Source: Gnetum montanum
Taxonomy: Eukaryota; Streptophyta; Gnetopsida; Gnetales; Gnetaceae
DNA: 64,000 nucleotides
Reading direction: 5' to 3'
Assembly (NCBI GenBank): GCA_015680685.1
Contig: MNCI01003660.1
Coordinates: 418,776 to 482,775 of the forward strand
Positions within the stretch are counted from its first letter, which is position 1; each line of letters begins with the position of its first letter. The notes beneath the pieces are model-generated. The model did no database searches, had not been told where the DNA came from, and saw nothing but the letters and a program-made list of their open reading frames with translations. The position numbers and the translations under genes are program-made. Below, piece after piece: positions 12,511 through 23,915 of this stretch.

Positions 12511-12586
12511 CTGTTAGTCAATAATCCCATACCAATCCACTGTGTTATCAATGGGGCTTGTTCTCATTTTGACTCAAGGACAAGTT

Positions 12587-12606
12587 TTCATTCAGTCATG
12601 GGGGTA
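12587..12606 (+). other. 3' junction (PPT position) of element D
   Basis: TCATTCAGTCATGGGGGTA abuts the 3' LTR and is identical to the sequence before the 3' LTR of element B. The only purine run is a short G tract, unlike a standard polypurine tract. Confidence 0.65.
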
Positions 12607-13499
12607 TGATGAATCGTGATTCATCAGGCCGTGATATCGGACCCCTGATATCAGATCCACGATATCGGGTACACGATATCGTAGCCCAATAACGATATTG
12701 GATACACGATATTGTGACTCCTGCATGAGCCTATAAATACACATGTAAGCGCACAAGAGAAGTAAGTCTTGAAATTTTAGAATTAGTTAGTTTTAGAAGT
12801 TAATTTATCTCTGTTTCTCTCTCAACCCTTTCTGCTAGTGCATGCCCGCAGTGTGATGATTGTAATTGTATGACATCCTTTATTTGAGTGTGACGTACTT
12901 GGACACGCACATGATAGGAAATAAAGATCGAGATTACTTCATCATTATAGCATTCAGTTAGTTTAATTATTTAATTCTTATTGTTATTTATTACTTTCAT
13001 AGTTAATATCTCTTCACCCTAAACTCCTTAAACGTGGAATGAGTATGACTTAATCACAAGCATTTAAGTGTGACTACTTGGTAACCCAGTAGTGTACCTA
13101 GGATCTGTGCTTGGTAATCCCAGTAGTAGTCGTGCACGAGGTCCAAGATGTGTATGGATGATTAAGGAACGGATGCTCATCGCACTTAGGCTAGCTTATA
13201 TTCTCTCTCCCTATATCCTATTAGCATAGATTCTCTCTCCCTTTTCCTCCTAGCTTAATTAAAGTTATTTTCCATTGCCTCCAAGAGTAGCACTAGGTTA
13301 GAAACCACATCATACACCTCACTCTAGACTAAACCATACGTAACAAAGCAAATACTAGTCTAGGTGGGAAGACAGCGAACTGCGATCAACGAGTAACTAT
13401 CTAGATACCACAACTAGCCCGTTTGCAGAGTTCGACTGGATCATGCGTGAAACGCTCATATTCGTATGGTTGAGTGTAGGGGTACCTCACCACTCATCA
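12607..13499 (+). repeat. 3' LTR of element D (893 bp)
   Basis: Pairs with 4835-5728. It keeps four exact GATATC sites and two GATATT sites before the TATA box, better preserved than in the 5' LTR. It ends CACTCATCA followed by target duplication CCTTT. Confidence 0.92.
13039..13180 (+). other. Structured LTR unit, element D 3' LTR
   Basis: Outer helix ATGAG (13039-13043) with CTCAT (13176-13180). Inner helix CTTAATCA (13049-13056) with TGATTAAG (13159-13166), eight perfect pairs. The apical region contains a hairpin ACTAC...GTAGT with loop TTGGTAACCCA. Confidence 0.62.
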
Positions 13500-13543
13500 C
13501 CTTTCATGAAATAAGAACTAGTGTCTATCACAATGTTCATAGG

Positions 13544-14346
13544 TGATGAGTGGCGAGGTACCCCTACACTCAACTATACAAATACGAGTGTTTTCATGCG
13601 TGATCCGGTCGAACTCCAAAGACTAAGTGCTTACGCGCCTTATGGAACACTTAAGGTTAATCAATCGTTGTCTTCCCAAGCTCACTTGTATTTTTCACGG
13701 TTGTATGGTTAAGTGAACTTGAGGTACATGATTTTTATGTATTTTATGTTTTTATCGCCTATGCTAAGAGAGGAAAGGGTGAAGAGACTAAGTAACTAAC
13801 TTTAACTAACTAAGCTTTAATCATCCTAGCATCAGTATCTGTTCCCACTTGTCGTTCACACCCTGAACCAATGCAACGCTACTGGGATTACCAAACGCTA
13901 TTCGTTACTAGGATTACTAAGCGTAACACACGTGCTCGAAGTGGTCATACTGAATGCACTTAACTAGGAGAGTTAAGGGTTGAGAGAGATTAAGTCCTAA
14001 GAAAGCATTTGAATATTTAACAATAATTAAAGTCCTATTTAGCTTAGTCCATATGTTGCAAGGTTTATCCAAAAGTTCGTCTTTATTGCCATACATAATT
14101 TTGTGCTCAAGTACAAAATTGCTCAAATAAAGATCCGTTCACTTTGGGACTCCTATTGCGAGCACATGGAAATTATTCTAACTCTGGAATGGAAAAATGG
14201 CAAGAGTTTGGCTAAGATCTAGATCTAGATGGGAAAACAAGGGAATGCCACCTCTTATTTATAGAACTGGCGATGGGCTGCAATATCGCGTACACGATAT
14301 CGCAAGGAACGATGCAATATCACGTATGCGATATCGTGTCCCATCA
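13544..14346 (-). mobile_element. Solo LTR (803 bp) with target duplication ATAGG
   Basis: On the minus strand it runs from TGATGGGACACGATATCG to CACTCATCA. It is flanked by ATAGG at 13539-13543 and 14347-14351, with no interior, so it is the product of LTR-LTR recombination. It has two GATATC and two GATATT sites, a TTCTATAAATA box, and one structural unit (about 13831-13955) with helix CCACTT/AAGTGG. It lies only 44 bp from element D. Confidence 0.93.
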
Positions 14347-14351
14347 ATAGG

Positions 14352-16349
14352 CTATCAAAAGCATATCACATGAGTAGAAGATCATCTTATCAAGTTCTCC
14401 ACCATGTTAAATGTGAAACATGGAATGAAGGTGATGAATATATAGATCTATCCACCATAGTTTCCACTTCTCCAAGAGCATTACCACATATTTCCCTATT
14501 TACCAATTGTAGGCCACCGAATCAAGCACATAAGTACTTGTATATTTGAGTATTCACAAGCCAACAACAAAGCATCATGCTGTTTCACATAGGAAGAAAT
14601 CACACACCACATCTAGAACAACTACTTCAAGAACCAAATCAAATCATCAAGAATGAAAATTTAAGTAAAGGAACCAAATATTGAAACATCCAAAAACTAC
14701 CCTGTTGAAACTGCCAGCTAAGAACAAGAACATGGAGAACACACTCCTTAAACATGAGATTTGCAAATAAAGCAATTTGAGATACTGTCAATTTTCTTCT
14801 AGTAGATCATGAGTTGACCCATCAATACATCACTGGTAAAGGACCCTCAAATGAGAATCCATGTGTAGCATCACAGCAAGTGAATAAGAACCATCACCTT
14901 GTAACATCAAATTAGGGAGTTCTTAAGGCATACAAGCCAAAGACTCTTTCTTGAGATTAATGGATTTAAGAATGGCCACCCCACAAGAACAATATATCAA
15001 TTGGTAAGAGAGAATACATTTCTCTCACAATTCACCATAACATACTTGGGTACACACCACTATATTGCTTAAACTAAAGATCATCAATAAAATTTCCTTG
15101 GGCACACCAGGTGATTTCTTAGCACAATATTTTGAGCTATAACATGTTTGTGTGTTTTGTGTAAGAGCTAACCCCAATAAGAAAATAACTTTTTCAAATC
15201 AACCAACACTTGTTTCATTTGGCTATCTCTATTTTAGGTAGATGACACATGATTGTATCACCTACTTGCAACAACTATTCTTGTAACCAATAAACTCAAA
15301 ATTCATTCAAATCCCTTGCCTTAAGGTAGATGATGCATGTGAAATGTCATCTACCTGCAGCAACTGTTCATACAATTTGATCCTCTACAAGAGCATGACT
15401 AGAATCTATTTACTTGTCTTTAGTCATCTACTCTGAATTTTTACATATTCATCATCATACACAATCACATCATTGTGTACCCCCTCATGTACATAATTGT
15501 CTCACATGTCATCTCCTACTAGTCCATTGTGAAGATTGGAACAAAGAGGAGCATTACTAGGATTCTAGTATCATTTGTTCTTCTTATGCATCATGGGAGT
15601 AGATAAACCATTGACAACAAATCACACAAATCATGGACAACAAATCACAATCACGAATCATGAACTAGTATTAGCCTTAAACCACAAATCTTGGTTTTAA
15701 TGACATTGCTTTGGGAAAGTACCACTCAACACCACCCAAGAGTCCCAAAGTAGTCAAATGTTCTAAAGCGAAATCAAGTTGGACTATGCCTCAATGTCCT
15801 TAAGAACTTGTGAGCACCATATAAGTACACAACTCACCTGCCATACGTTAATCCAAAGTTAGGAGCATTGTGAGGATGCCTATATAATCATATAAGCAAT
15901 CGACCCAATGCAACATACATAACATACTCAAGAACATTAGTATATATGCACGACATCATTTCCTTGAGAGAGCTAAGATACATTCCTACTCTAATGTATT
16001 GAGCCCTAAGCACTCACTTCAAAGGGAAGGGTTGTGGCCTCACCATGGAAGCCAAAGCTCTTCTGCAAGCCTATATGTCCTTGTGACACACTACACAAAG
16101 GAATCATGACCATGTAGTTCTTTACTTATGATTATGATAGCATGGAACCTATAAAGATCTCCACAATTCTTTGACCTCTGTGAAGGCAAAGCCTTTTATC
16201 TACGGACATGTTTTTCTACACATCCTTGTTTGATTTATGAATATATCTTAACCAAAATTGTCACTATTTTTGCTTGTTAAATAAAGTGGTTACTTAAAAA
16301 CCTTTTGCTTACTTTAGTGGGGGAAAAAAAAAAAAAACAAACGTAGGTC
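14352..16349. other. Intergenic spacer
   Basis: AT-rich and without a supported gene. It contains one direct repeat: about 55 bp at 15234-15292, beginning TTTTAGGTAGATGA, recurs at 15321-15376 as TTAAGGTAGATGATGC. Confidence 0.5.
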
Positions 16350-17580
16350 AATTTCTATCGGGAAAAAATTTCGAACCCTGCTGCTAACTGACAGGATGTC
16401 TTAAAATCACCCTTTTTTACGGGCTTGGACCGGTCGTCTCATACAGATTGCAGAGGCGGATCGGATGAGCTTAAACGCTTTTTGGACCAAAGATACTTTG
16501 TGCTGTGGTACGTGGCCTGCGCAAGCGAAGAAATCATGTCGCTACATGCCTGAATCCACCCCCTTTCTGCACTGCGGATGGATGCCTGTGCTTCCGCAGT
16601 CCGCACCCTGCACGCTTTATTATTATTGTTTTTCTACCAATTAACAAATTCACGGGAAACATGCCTGCACAGTGCCGGGCATTAGGGGAAACGCAGACCA
16701 GGTTTGGCTTAGATTGCCTGCCTGCCTGCCTGCCTGCATCTCTCCCTGCAAAAGTTAAAACAACATCCTACACAGAATATCGGTTCTTTAAACTCCCGAG
16801 CCGCAGTTCTCCATCCTCGTGATTCGTTCCACAAGGAAAAAAAAGAAGAAGCCTAAAACAGATAGAGATTTGTAAAAATGCGGAACAACAGCAGGCGCCA
16901 AAGGATTTCTGCTCCAGCAGGCTAATGAGTAGTAAATGCCCTGGCATTATCTTTGCGATTATTGTAAAGCAAATGATTTCAGGTTTGGGTGCAGATGCGT
17001 CCAAGCAAGCAATGGTTTGGGGCCCATCGTGTTTGGTGCACACGTCGCTGCGCTGTCTTTACTCTCCGACGGTTGGCAGATGGTGTGGATGCGGACGCGG
17101 ATACGTCTGTTTGGTTGTTGTGGAGTGATGCCCCACCTCATCCAGAACGCCCTTTAATTTCTTTATTCGGATCCGGGAATGAGAGACACAGAAAGAGAGA
17201 GAGAGGGAGTTGCAGCAGCGGGAGGTTGATTGATAGACAGGGAGAGGTCGAGCGGCAAAGAAGGAGAGCCTTTTTGTGAGAGAGAGAGAGAGAAAATCTT
17301 TCAAAGGTGAGGTGAGGTGCGGCAAAGAGTCAGGCTTATCAGGGTCGGGGTCAGGGACAAAGTCATTACATTGCAGAAGGAGCGGTGATTCTGCTTACAC
17401 GGAGAGAGAGAGAGAGACACAGAGATTTTGCACATGAGAAGTTAGGCTGCGCATGTCGCCGTCGCCATCGGAAGCGTCTCAAGTTTGGTCGTTCTTTCTC
17501 TCTCCCTCGTTGCTTCTGGACTGTGCTATTAGTCGCTGTCATGGTGTACATTGATGTGTTGTTCTCTGTCAGCCGTCAAG
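16350..17580 (+). promoter_or_regulatory. Promoter and 5' leader region of the BEL1-like gene
   Basis: This segment stands out from its AT-rich surroundings by high G+C, many CG steps, a (TGCC)n run at about 16718-16738 and GA microsatellites at about 17196-17210, 17277-17293 and 17403-17416. GA/CT tracts are common in plant leaders. The short frames here show no protein family. A good donor, CAAG/GTATGA, lies at 17580/17581 and could end a non-coding first exon. The link to the gene starting at 23916 is inference from orientation and the absence of another gene between. Confidence 0.5.
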
Positions 17581-19264
17581 GTATGATGTTTCCCGAGTAG
17601 TCTCCACCATCCATTATCCTCATCATCATTATCGTTATCATTTTCTTAAAGAGAAATTTGTTCATGGCGTTTCGTTTCTTTCTTTCTTTCTATTTTTTTC
17701 CCCTTTTTGGTCCCGGCTGCGGCCTACGACGGTTGAGCTTCTGTTGATTTCTGAGATTTAGGGGCGTTACCATCGTCTCTTGTGGAGTCGTTTCTTCCAA
17801 TCATTAGCTCATGAGTTTGAAGGGCGAGTTACGGAGGAGGAATATGCTTTTAGGAATCGATAACTAAGATCCTTCTGTTTAAAACAACGTGTTGCCTTAA
17901 TCCTCAACTTGTATTAAGAGTCGATTGCGAAATTCGAGTTACCGAGCCAGCGACGTGAGTTTTAAGTTTCCTCTGATTTGTTACAGGACATGGATCAAGA
18001 ATTCAGGACATCAATGTTATAATTTAAATGGTCGGGGTGGAAGATTAAGGCTCCATTGTGAAGATGGAAGAGATCAAATTAACAAAGCGTAATAACACAT
18101 GGTAACACACAGAAATAGCAAAACACGAATACTGCTTGAAGAGGCTGAGTTCGAGTGGTATTCTACTTGTTTTTGAAGGGATTATTTTAAAACTTTTAAA
18201 AACATTTTGTAAAAGAAATAATTGTCATATTCAAATATTCACCTAGCTAGATTTCCTCTCACTGTTTTGCATTTGTAAACACCTTAAGTTTTTTCTAATG
18301 ATGGCAGTGTATAGCCGTCCCATAACATTATTAGCAAGTCAGAAATTTAATTTCCATGGACATGTTTAATTGCCTAGATTTGGCTGAAAATTGAAGCTTC
18401 AAAATGGTTTGGAATGGAAACTTAAACACGAACGGATTTATATTTGTGACAGGGCTACATGTGGCGTTATAGTTAGAAAGTAAACCCAACATTTCCAAAT
18501 TTTAATAGCTTAATATTGTTCATTCTCACCTGTGGGTTTTAAGGGATTAATTTTTGCAAGAATTGACCAAATGTAGTTATCCACAATATACCATATTAAG
18601 AAATTCTTACATATCATAAAGGTGCACTGTAAACTTTAATTTCCCTGAATGCTGTCTCAAATATTTTGCAAAAGTTGCCTTGATTTCAGATATTGATTTA
18701 CAAGTTTCTCATGCTAGCATATATGTTTGAAGCTTGTGCAACAATATTTGATATTTCACTCCATTACATAAACATGTTTGGTCACAATGTTTTACCGTTT
18801 TCTTAATCATAGATATTTGAAGATAAAAAAAACCGATGACTGTGTGATCCCCAATTAGACAGCCAGGTAATTTTTGAGGATAGCTCTAACATAGGTATAA
18901 AAGTGCCTTAGTTTTAACCAAACCAAGGAATTGCCGTTGAGCTGAAAATGTGTTTAGAATACATATGATAGATGGGCACCCCATTGAAATCGTGAAATTG
19001 GGATCAAACTTCAAGGTCTTCCCTTGATTTTTCCTTTAAGAAAACATTTTTCTTAAAGCAAAAAGTATCAACTGTGCACACATTCTTCTAGTGACATGGC
19101 AGGAAAATGATTGCCCTTCAACAATGACATGCAATTTTCAAAGTTGCCTTTGTTTTGCAAGGTGAACACAAAATGAATTGAACCACCACCCAAGTGCACA
19201 TAAAAATAACTCCATTTGTTAAATGCACATAAAGTAGCTCCATTTGCTGACCTTTGCTGAAAAT

Positions 19265-19342
19265 ATGAAAAAAAGTATTAGAATCAAACCCATAACTTGG
19301 AGCTTTCAAACCAAGAGTCTTACTACTAGGCTAACTAAATGC
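19265..19342 (-). repeat. tRNA-derived SINE-like fragment
   Basis: On the minus strand it reads TTAGCCTAGTAGTAAGACTC (A-box region), then CAAGTTATGGGTTTGATTC (B-box region), then a T-rich end. It is clearly related to 38188-38330, which shares TTAGCCTAGTRGTAAGA, CTTGG and GTTTGATT in the same order. Confidence 0.55.
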
Positions 19343-21143
19343 AATTTGACAAAATGAGTGTATCCTTTATTTTAACTTCTCATCTAAGTGAAGGTATCAA
19401 GGCTTACAAGAATCAATACACGAGAATCTAGATGAAACTGAAAGAGAAAAAGATCAGAGACAATTCCAACAAGTTCAAACTTTTACAAAAAGGTTCACTT
19501 TCTTACATTTTGAGGGAGAGCAAGCTGGTTTTGTAAGGGGTGTTTAAGGGCTTAACAATAGTTAATTCATACCTTAGCATTCTTGCCATAATATGGATGG
19601 AAATAACTATGATAAAAAGTTTTAAAATATTTCTATACTTTAAGATATAAGACACAAAGGGATGCCATGTTTGTGATGGTCAACCCTTACCAACGGCAAT
19701 TCTGTTAAGGGGATGGAAGAAGAAATGTATATAGAATAATAATTGAAAACTAAAATAGCTAATCATAGTATGAGATGAAGACATAAACATAATACCTACA
19801 ACATTTATGAAGGTGCTTCACTACTACTGTAACAAACCCTTATATTTATTCTTTTTTATAAATCAAATAGATGCATGCGGTACATACCAACTAGATGATG
19901 AACTTATAAGATGATTTATAATTTCTTTATATGTATTCGTTAAATTGATAATTTCCTTATCAATAGTTTAATTCTTTCTATATAGACCTAAAGGGCTTGT
20001 CAGACAAATTAGTTTGTATAGAATATGAGTAGCAATAAACACGTATAATATATGTGTCTAATCTTCATGTAGTTTGAACCCTTCTTCCATATAATAATGA
20101 CCTAGAACCAACATTACTAGCTTTATAACACATATAGAGTTTTACTTGAGGTTTGCCATTTGTGTATGAAGAAATTGGTTTTGCAATATTTTGATAATGT
20201 ATTGGATTAATCTTTTACCACTTGTAGTAGGCATAGTTGACATGTAATATACTCATTTTGTACATTATTCTGCCTTTCAGCTGCAACTTGAATATGGTGC
20301 GATCCCATTCTTATTCTACTAATTAGTGGCCACATAGATATAGGAATAGCTGCATGCAGATATTTCTGTATATTATGCATACTACTGTTGGTGTTTGTCC
20401 AATAAAATTGAAACTTTCTTTGTTTTTGTGCATTATTTGCAATCTCTCCTAAACCTTTGCTTTAATAGTATTTTGAGTCTGTTTTGAATTCATTATTGCA
20501 TTTTTTATTTTCAATACCCCATTTTTGTAGCTATAGTTTTCATTCATGATGCTTTCTTTGTTGCTAAGGTTTTTGGATGATCTCTTTTGAGATCTAAGTA
20601 CTATGTTTTTCATTTAGATAGAATGTTAAGAATTGATACATTAGCTCAACTTCCAATGGCAACATAGTAATTTCTAATAAAAGTATTGGTCTTGGTGCTT
20701 GAGTTTTGCCCCTTAACTCATCCACCAAGAATGCTTTTTGAAACTTTTGTATTTGAAAAATTTCTATTTTTCTCCAATATTATTGTTCAAGATCTGGACC
20801 CCAAACTACACATATGTGAAATACAGAAAGTTATAAAGTTGTTTGAAATCGATCCTTTTGAATTTCCCAAGTTCAAATACTGTGAATTTATACATACATT
20901 CTTCATTGTATCTAAAGAATTTCAGAGCTATTTGTACCATATTGTAATATGCAATGCTTCCACTTATAATTCTAAGAGAAATCTAGTCCCAAATATTGAT
21001 ACAATCCAAGTTGTTTGATTCAACTGGAAATTATAATTTCTCTTATTGGTTTTGTAAATTAACACTATTGTTTTGTGAACATTCACCTTCATCCTTGCAT
21101 CATCATCATCATCCTAGCCTTGTCCTAAATGGGGGCAGCTACA

Positions 21144-21225
21144 AAGGATCATCACCTGGAGGCTCAATGCTCATCTTGCCAAGGTAAGGTCCTTGGAAGG
21201 TCAGTGGATGAGCGAAAGTCTAACT
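21144..21225 (+). repeat. Dispersed 80-bp repeat, copy 1
   Basis: AGGATCATCACC...GGCTCAATGCTCATC recurs at 29045-29127 in another intron of the same gene. Origin unknown; likely a transposon fragment. Confidence 0.55.
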
Positions 21226-23915
21226 TCTTTTGAGTGACTGTGTCTAGGCTTGACCCTAGGTCTTACAACTTGAGAAACAAACACATTACCATCACTCCAA
21301 GTGGTAGTCCCACCTTCATCCTTGCATGTTTACAAAAATTCTATAGCCAGTATAACATTGCTTGTAATCATTTGTCTGAATTCACAACCAGGGGCTACAC
21401 CATCAACAAAGATTAAAAGTCATATCCATGATTGTTAACTTGAATAACATAATTTTCAGTTACCTTTTTAATCCAATCTACTAGCTTGTATTGGTGAAAG
21501 GGGGTAACCTTGCTTTACTTCTATATTGCTGCAAAACTGAAAATGCCTACATCTTTTGGGCATGAGTACCATACAGATGAAAAGAGAGGAAAATGTGGCT
21601 TTTAATGTTTGTTTTTTAAAACAGCAAAAAAGAGAGGAAAAGTTTCAACTATAAATAATTTGATGAAATGGAGAATGATGGTTAGTAGATTTGTTTTTGT
21701 TTAGAAAACTTTTAAATCATGCATGGTATCTGTATCTTTATGCATTGTTGTGTAATTACGCATGTCTAAAATAAAATTTTGCAAATTGTTTAAAATTTTA
21801 GAAGGGCAAAATCTGTACAAGACTTGCTAGTAGCTTGGACATGGATACACAACACCTGAATAAATGTACTGAATTTGGATTGTTTTGCCAGAACATGCAA
21901 ATTTTGGAACTTGGAAAGAAAAAAATCACTGAATTTTCGAGGGTACTGAAAGCATATTTGATACAGTAGGGTGGCTGGATATTAAAAGTCGGAAAGAGAA
22001 TGAAACTTATAGAATGGGCTAGTATAGTAAGGGTCATAATATCATCTACGACTGCCTTCTTTTTTTTTGTCTTTTCAGACTGGATATTTATACAGTAGGC
22101 CCCTAAGGAAATTTCTTATGGCACTCCAAATTTTTTATTGCTGAAATATCTTTTTAGTCTATTCAAATAAAAGAAAAAAAATCAATTGTTGTACTGCCAG
22201 AAATTAAGAAGTTATTCACAACATTTCAAAAATATGCATTTGTGAGGCTTTGATTAGTGGTTGAACCCTTCACCACTATTCTTGCTTTCATAGGCATACA
22301 ATTTCTCTATGATGATGTTAACTCTAGGGGTTCCTTGTGAAATAACATCATCCTAGAGATGGTTGAAAAGAAGAGAGGATTGTGTACTTTTGATTAGATG
22401 AGTGCATTGAGTTTTGATAAAGGAAATAAAGAAGTTGTCCAAAAGTGATGTTTGTTATGTTGGTTTCTCAATTGCTTTTCTATGGTTTAAGACTGAAAAC
22501 TTGCAAAAAGTCAAGGGAGGCAACTTATATAATGGATAGAGAATGGACATGGAGTAATGATATAATATAAGGTATGTACCAGTTATAATTGTACTCATTT
22601 CAATGTTTGGAGAATAGAAGGTGATGTTAAATTGGATTCTAGAACTCTAGAATATGGTGGATCAAAATCCTGCATATGGTAGATGGTAAAGGGTGTAAAG
22701 CAGTCTATGTCCCAAATATATAGAAAAAAGGTTTTTGAAAGACCTACATATATGTGCCTGATGCATGGGCAAGAAAAGATTTTAAGATTGTTATCAAATA
22801 TAGGGACCAAATGACGGTGGGAGCCAAATGTGTTGCAAAAATTGTTATCCCTGTACAATTATGGAGAGACACTTTGTAGAGGGTATACTTTATTGGTTGG
22901 TTAAAGGCTACTACCCTACATTTATGGGGACTGAATATGCATGTTAATCCATCTAAGTTCATGCAGATATTGAACTATCTGTGAGGAAGCATGTAGGAAT
23001 TTGATTCCTAGGGATATGATGATACGTAGGCTGCTCAGGGCTTGATGCGGTGGTGCAGTTTCCTTCCCTCTTCTTTGTTCTAGACTTGGTGGGATAAGAG
23101 AAGTGCATCATGGCTTTAGTGATAGGGGTTTTGTTCCTAAAATTATGCTTTGTAACTAATGTTGTTATTGTTATGGACTTTTTGATGTGAGCTTCTTGTG
23201 TGTTTGCTCCATGTAATATGGAAATTAAGTAGATGTTTCTGTTATTTAATCTTAGTTGAATTGGTAAATATCAGTTTCCCTTCATTTTCAAGAGCAATCA
23301 AGGCTCCCTTTGTCTTTCTTGCAGATCAATTATTCACTCCTTTTCCCTTGTGTATAATCAAGAAAAAGTGAAGTTACATTGTTCAGAGAACTATACCATT
23401 GTAACATCTTTGTAATAAATGCATCTGACCCACTTTGCTCCTATGACAGATCTCAATATTTCAGCAAGTCCAGAAATATATATTCAGTATGCCTGAGTGG
23501 AGACAGTTTTTTGCAAGCAGTTACTAGATTGCTGTTTGGTATTGGTAAATGTAGAGCTTTTGGATAAGTCGCATGCAGTCTCAGGTTGTATAAGTACCCA
23601 TCTGCCCATGAAATGCATCATAATGCCCTGGTTAGTGCAGTAAATCGATGTGCTAAAAGAGATGAACAAACAACTCATTTTATTTAATATATCAGAAGTT
23701 GAAATGTTTGTTTAAAAGTATTTCACATAATGTGCTAAAGCATCTTGGAATTGTTTGTGTAAAGAATGCCAAAAATTGATCACGGAGGTGTGCTTGTCTG
23801 AACTGAATGCATTGGACAGGAAATGAATGTGTGCTTGTAGGACCGTCTCAGCTAAATTATATGTAGGAAAGACACAAAATTGGTATGAGGCAGGTCCTCA
23901 CAATAGTAAACACAA

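Larger units (their letters stand above)
4835..13499 (+). mobile_element. Element D: complete non-autonomous LTR retrotransposon with gag and ORF2
   Basis: An 8.67-kb element bounded by 5-bp target duplications CCTTT (4830-4834 and 13500-13504). Its LTRs are 4835-5728 and 12607-13499. Order is LTR, tRNA-Asp primer site, broken gag, T-rich spacer, a GATATC/TATA module, a long broken ORF2, then the G-rich 3' junction. No reverse transcriptase, RNase H or integrase could be read in the 6.9-kb interior, so it would depend on another element for replication. The two LTRs differ at many sites, mostly C/T or G/A, so the insertion is not recent. Confidence 0.92.
17581..23840 (+). other. Probable 5'UTR intron of the BEL1-like gene
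   Basis: About 6.3 kb with no supported coding exon. Proposed borders are the donor at 17581 and the acceptor TGTGCTTGTAG ending at 23840; a later acceptor, GAGGCAG before 23895, is also possible. It contains a minus-strand SINE-like fragment (about 19265-19342) and one copy of an approximately 80-bp repeat (21144-21225). Confidence 0.4.

Noticed and set aside
16505-17600. Overlapping short frames in the GC-rich region
   Set aside because: They occur on both strands, show no protein family and coincide with GA and TGCC repeats; better explained as promoter and leader.
20686-21018. 110-residue frame in the BEL1 leader intron
   Set aside because: AT-rich, no recognisable domain, no splice support; probably chance.
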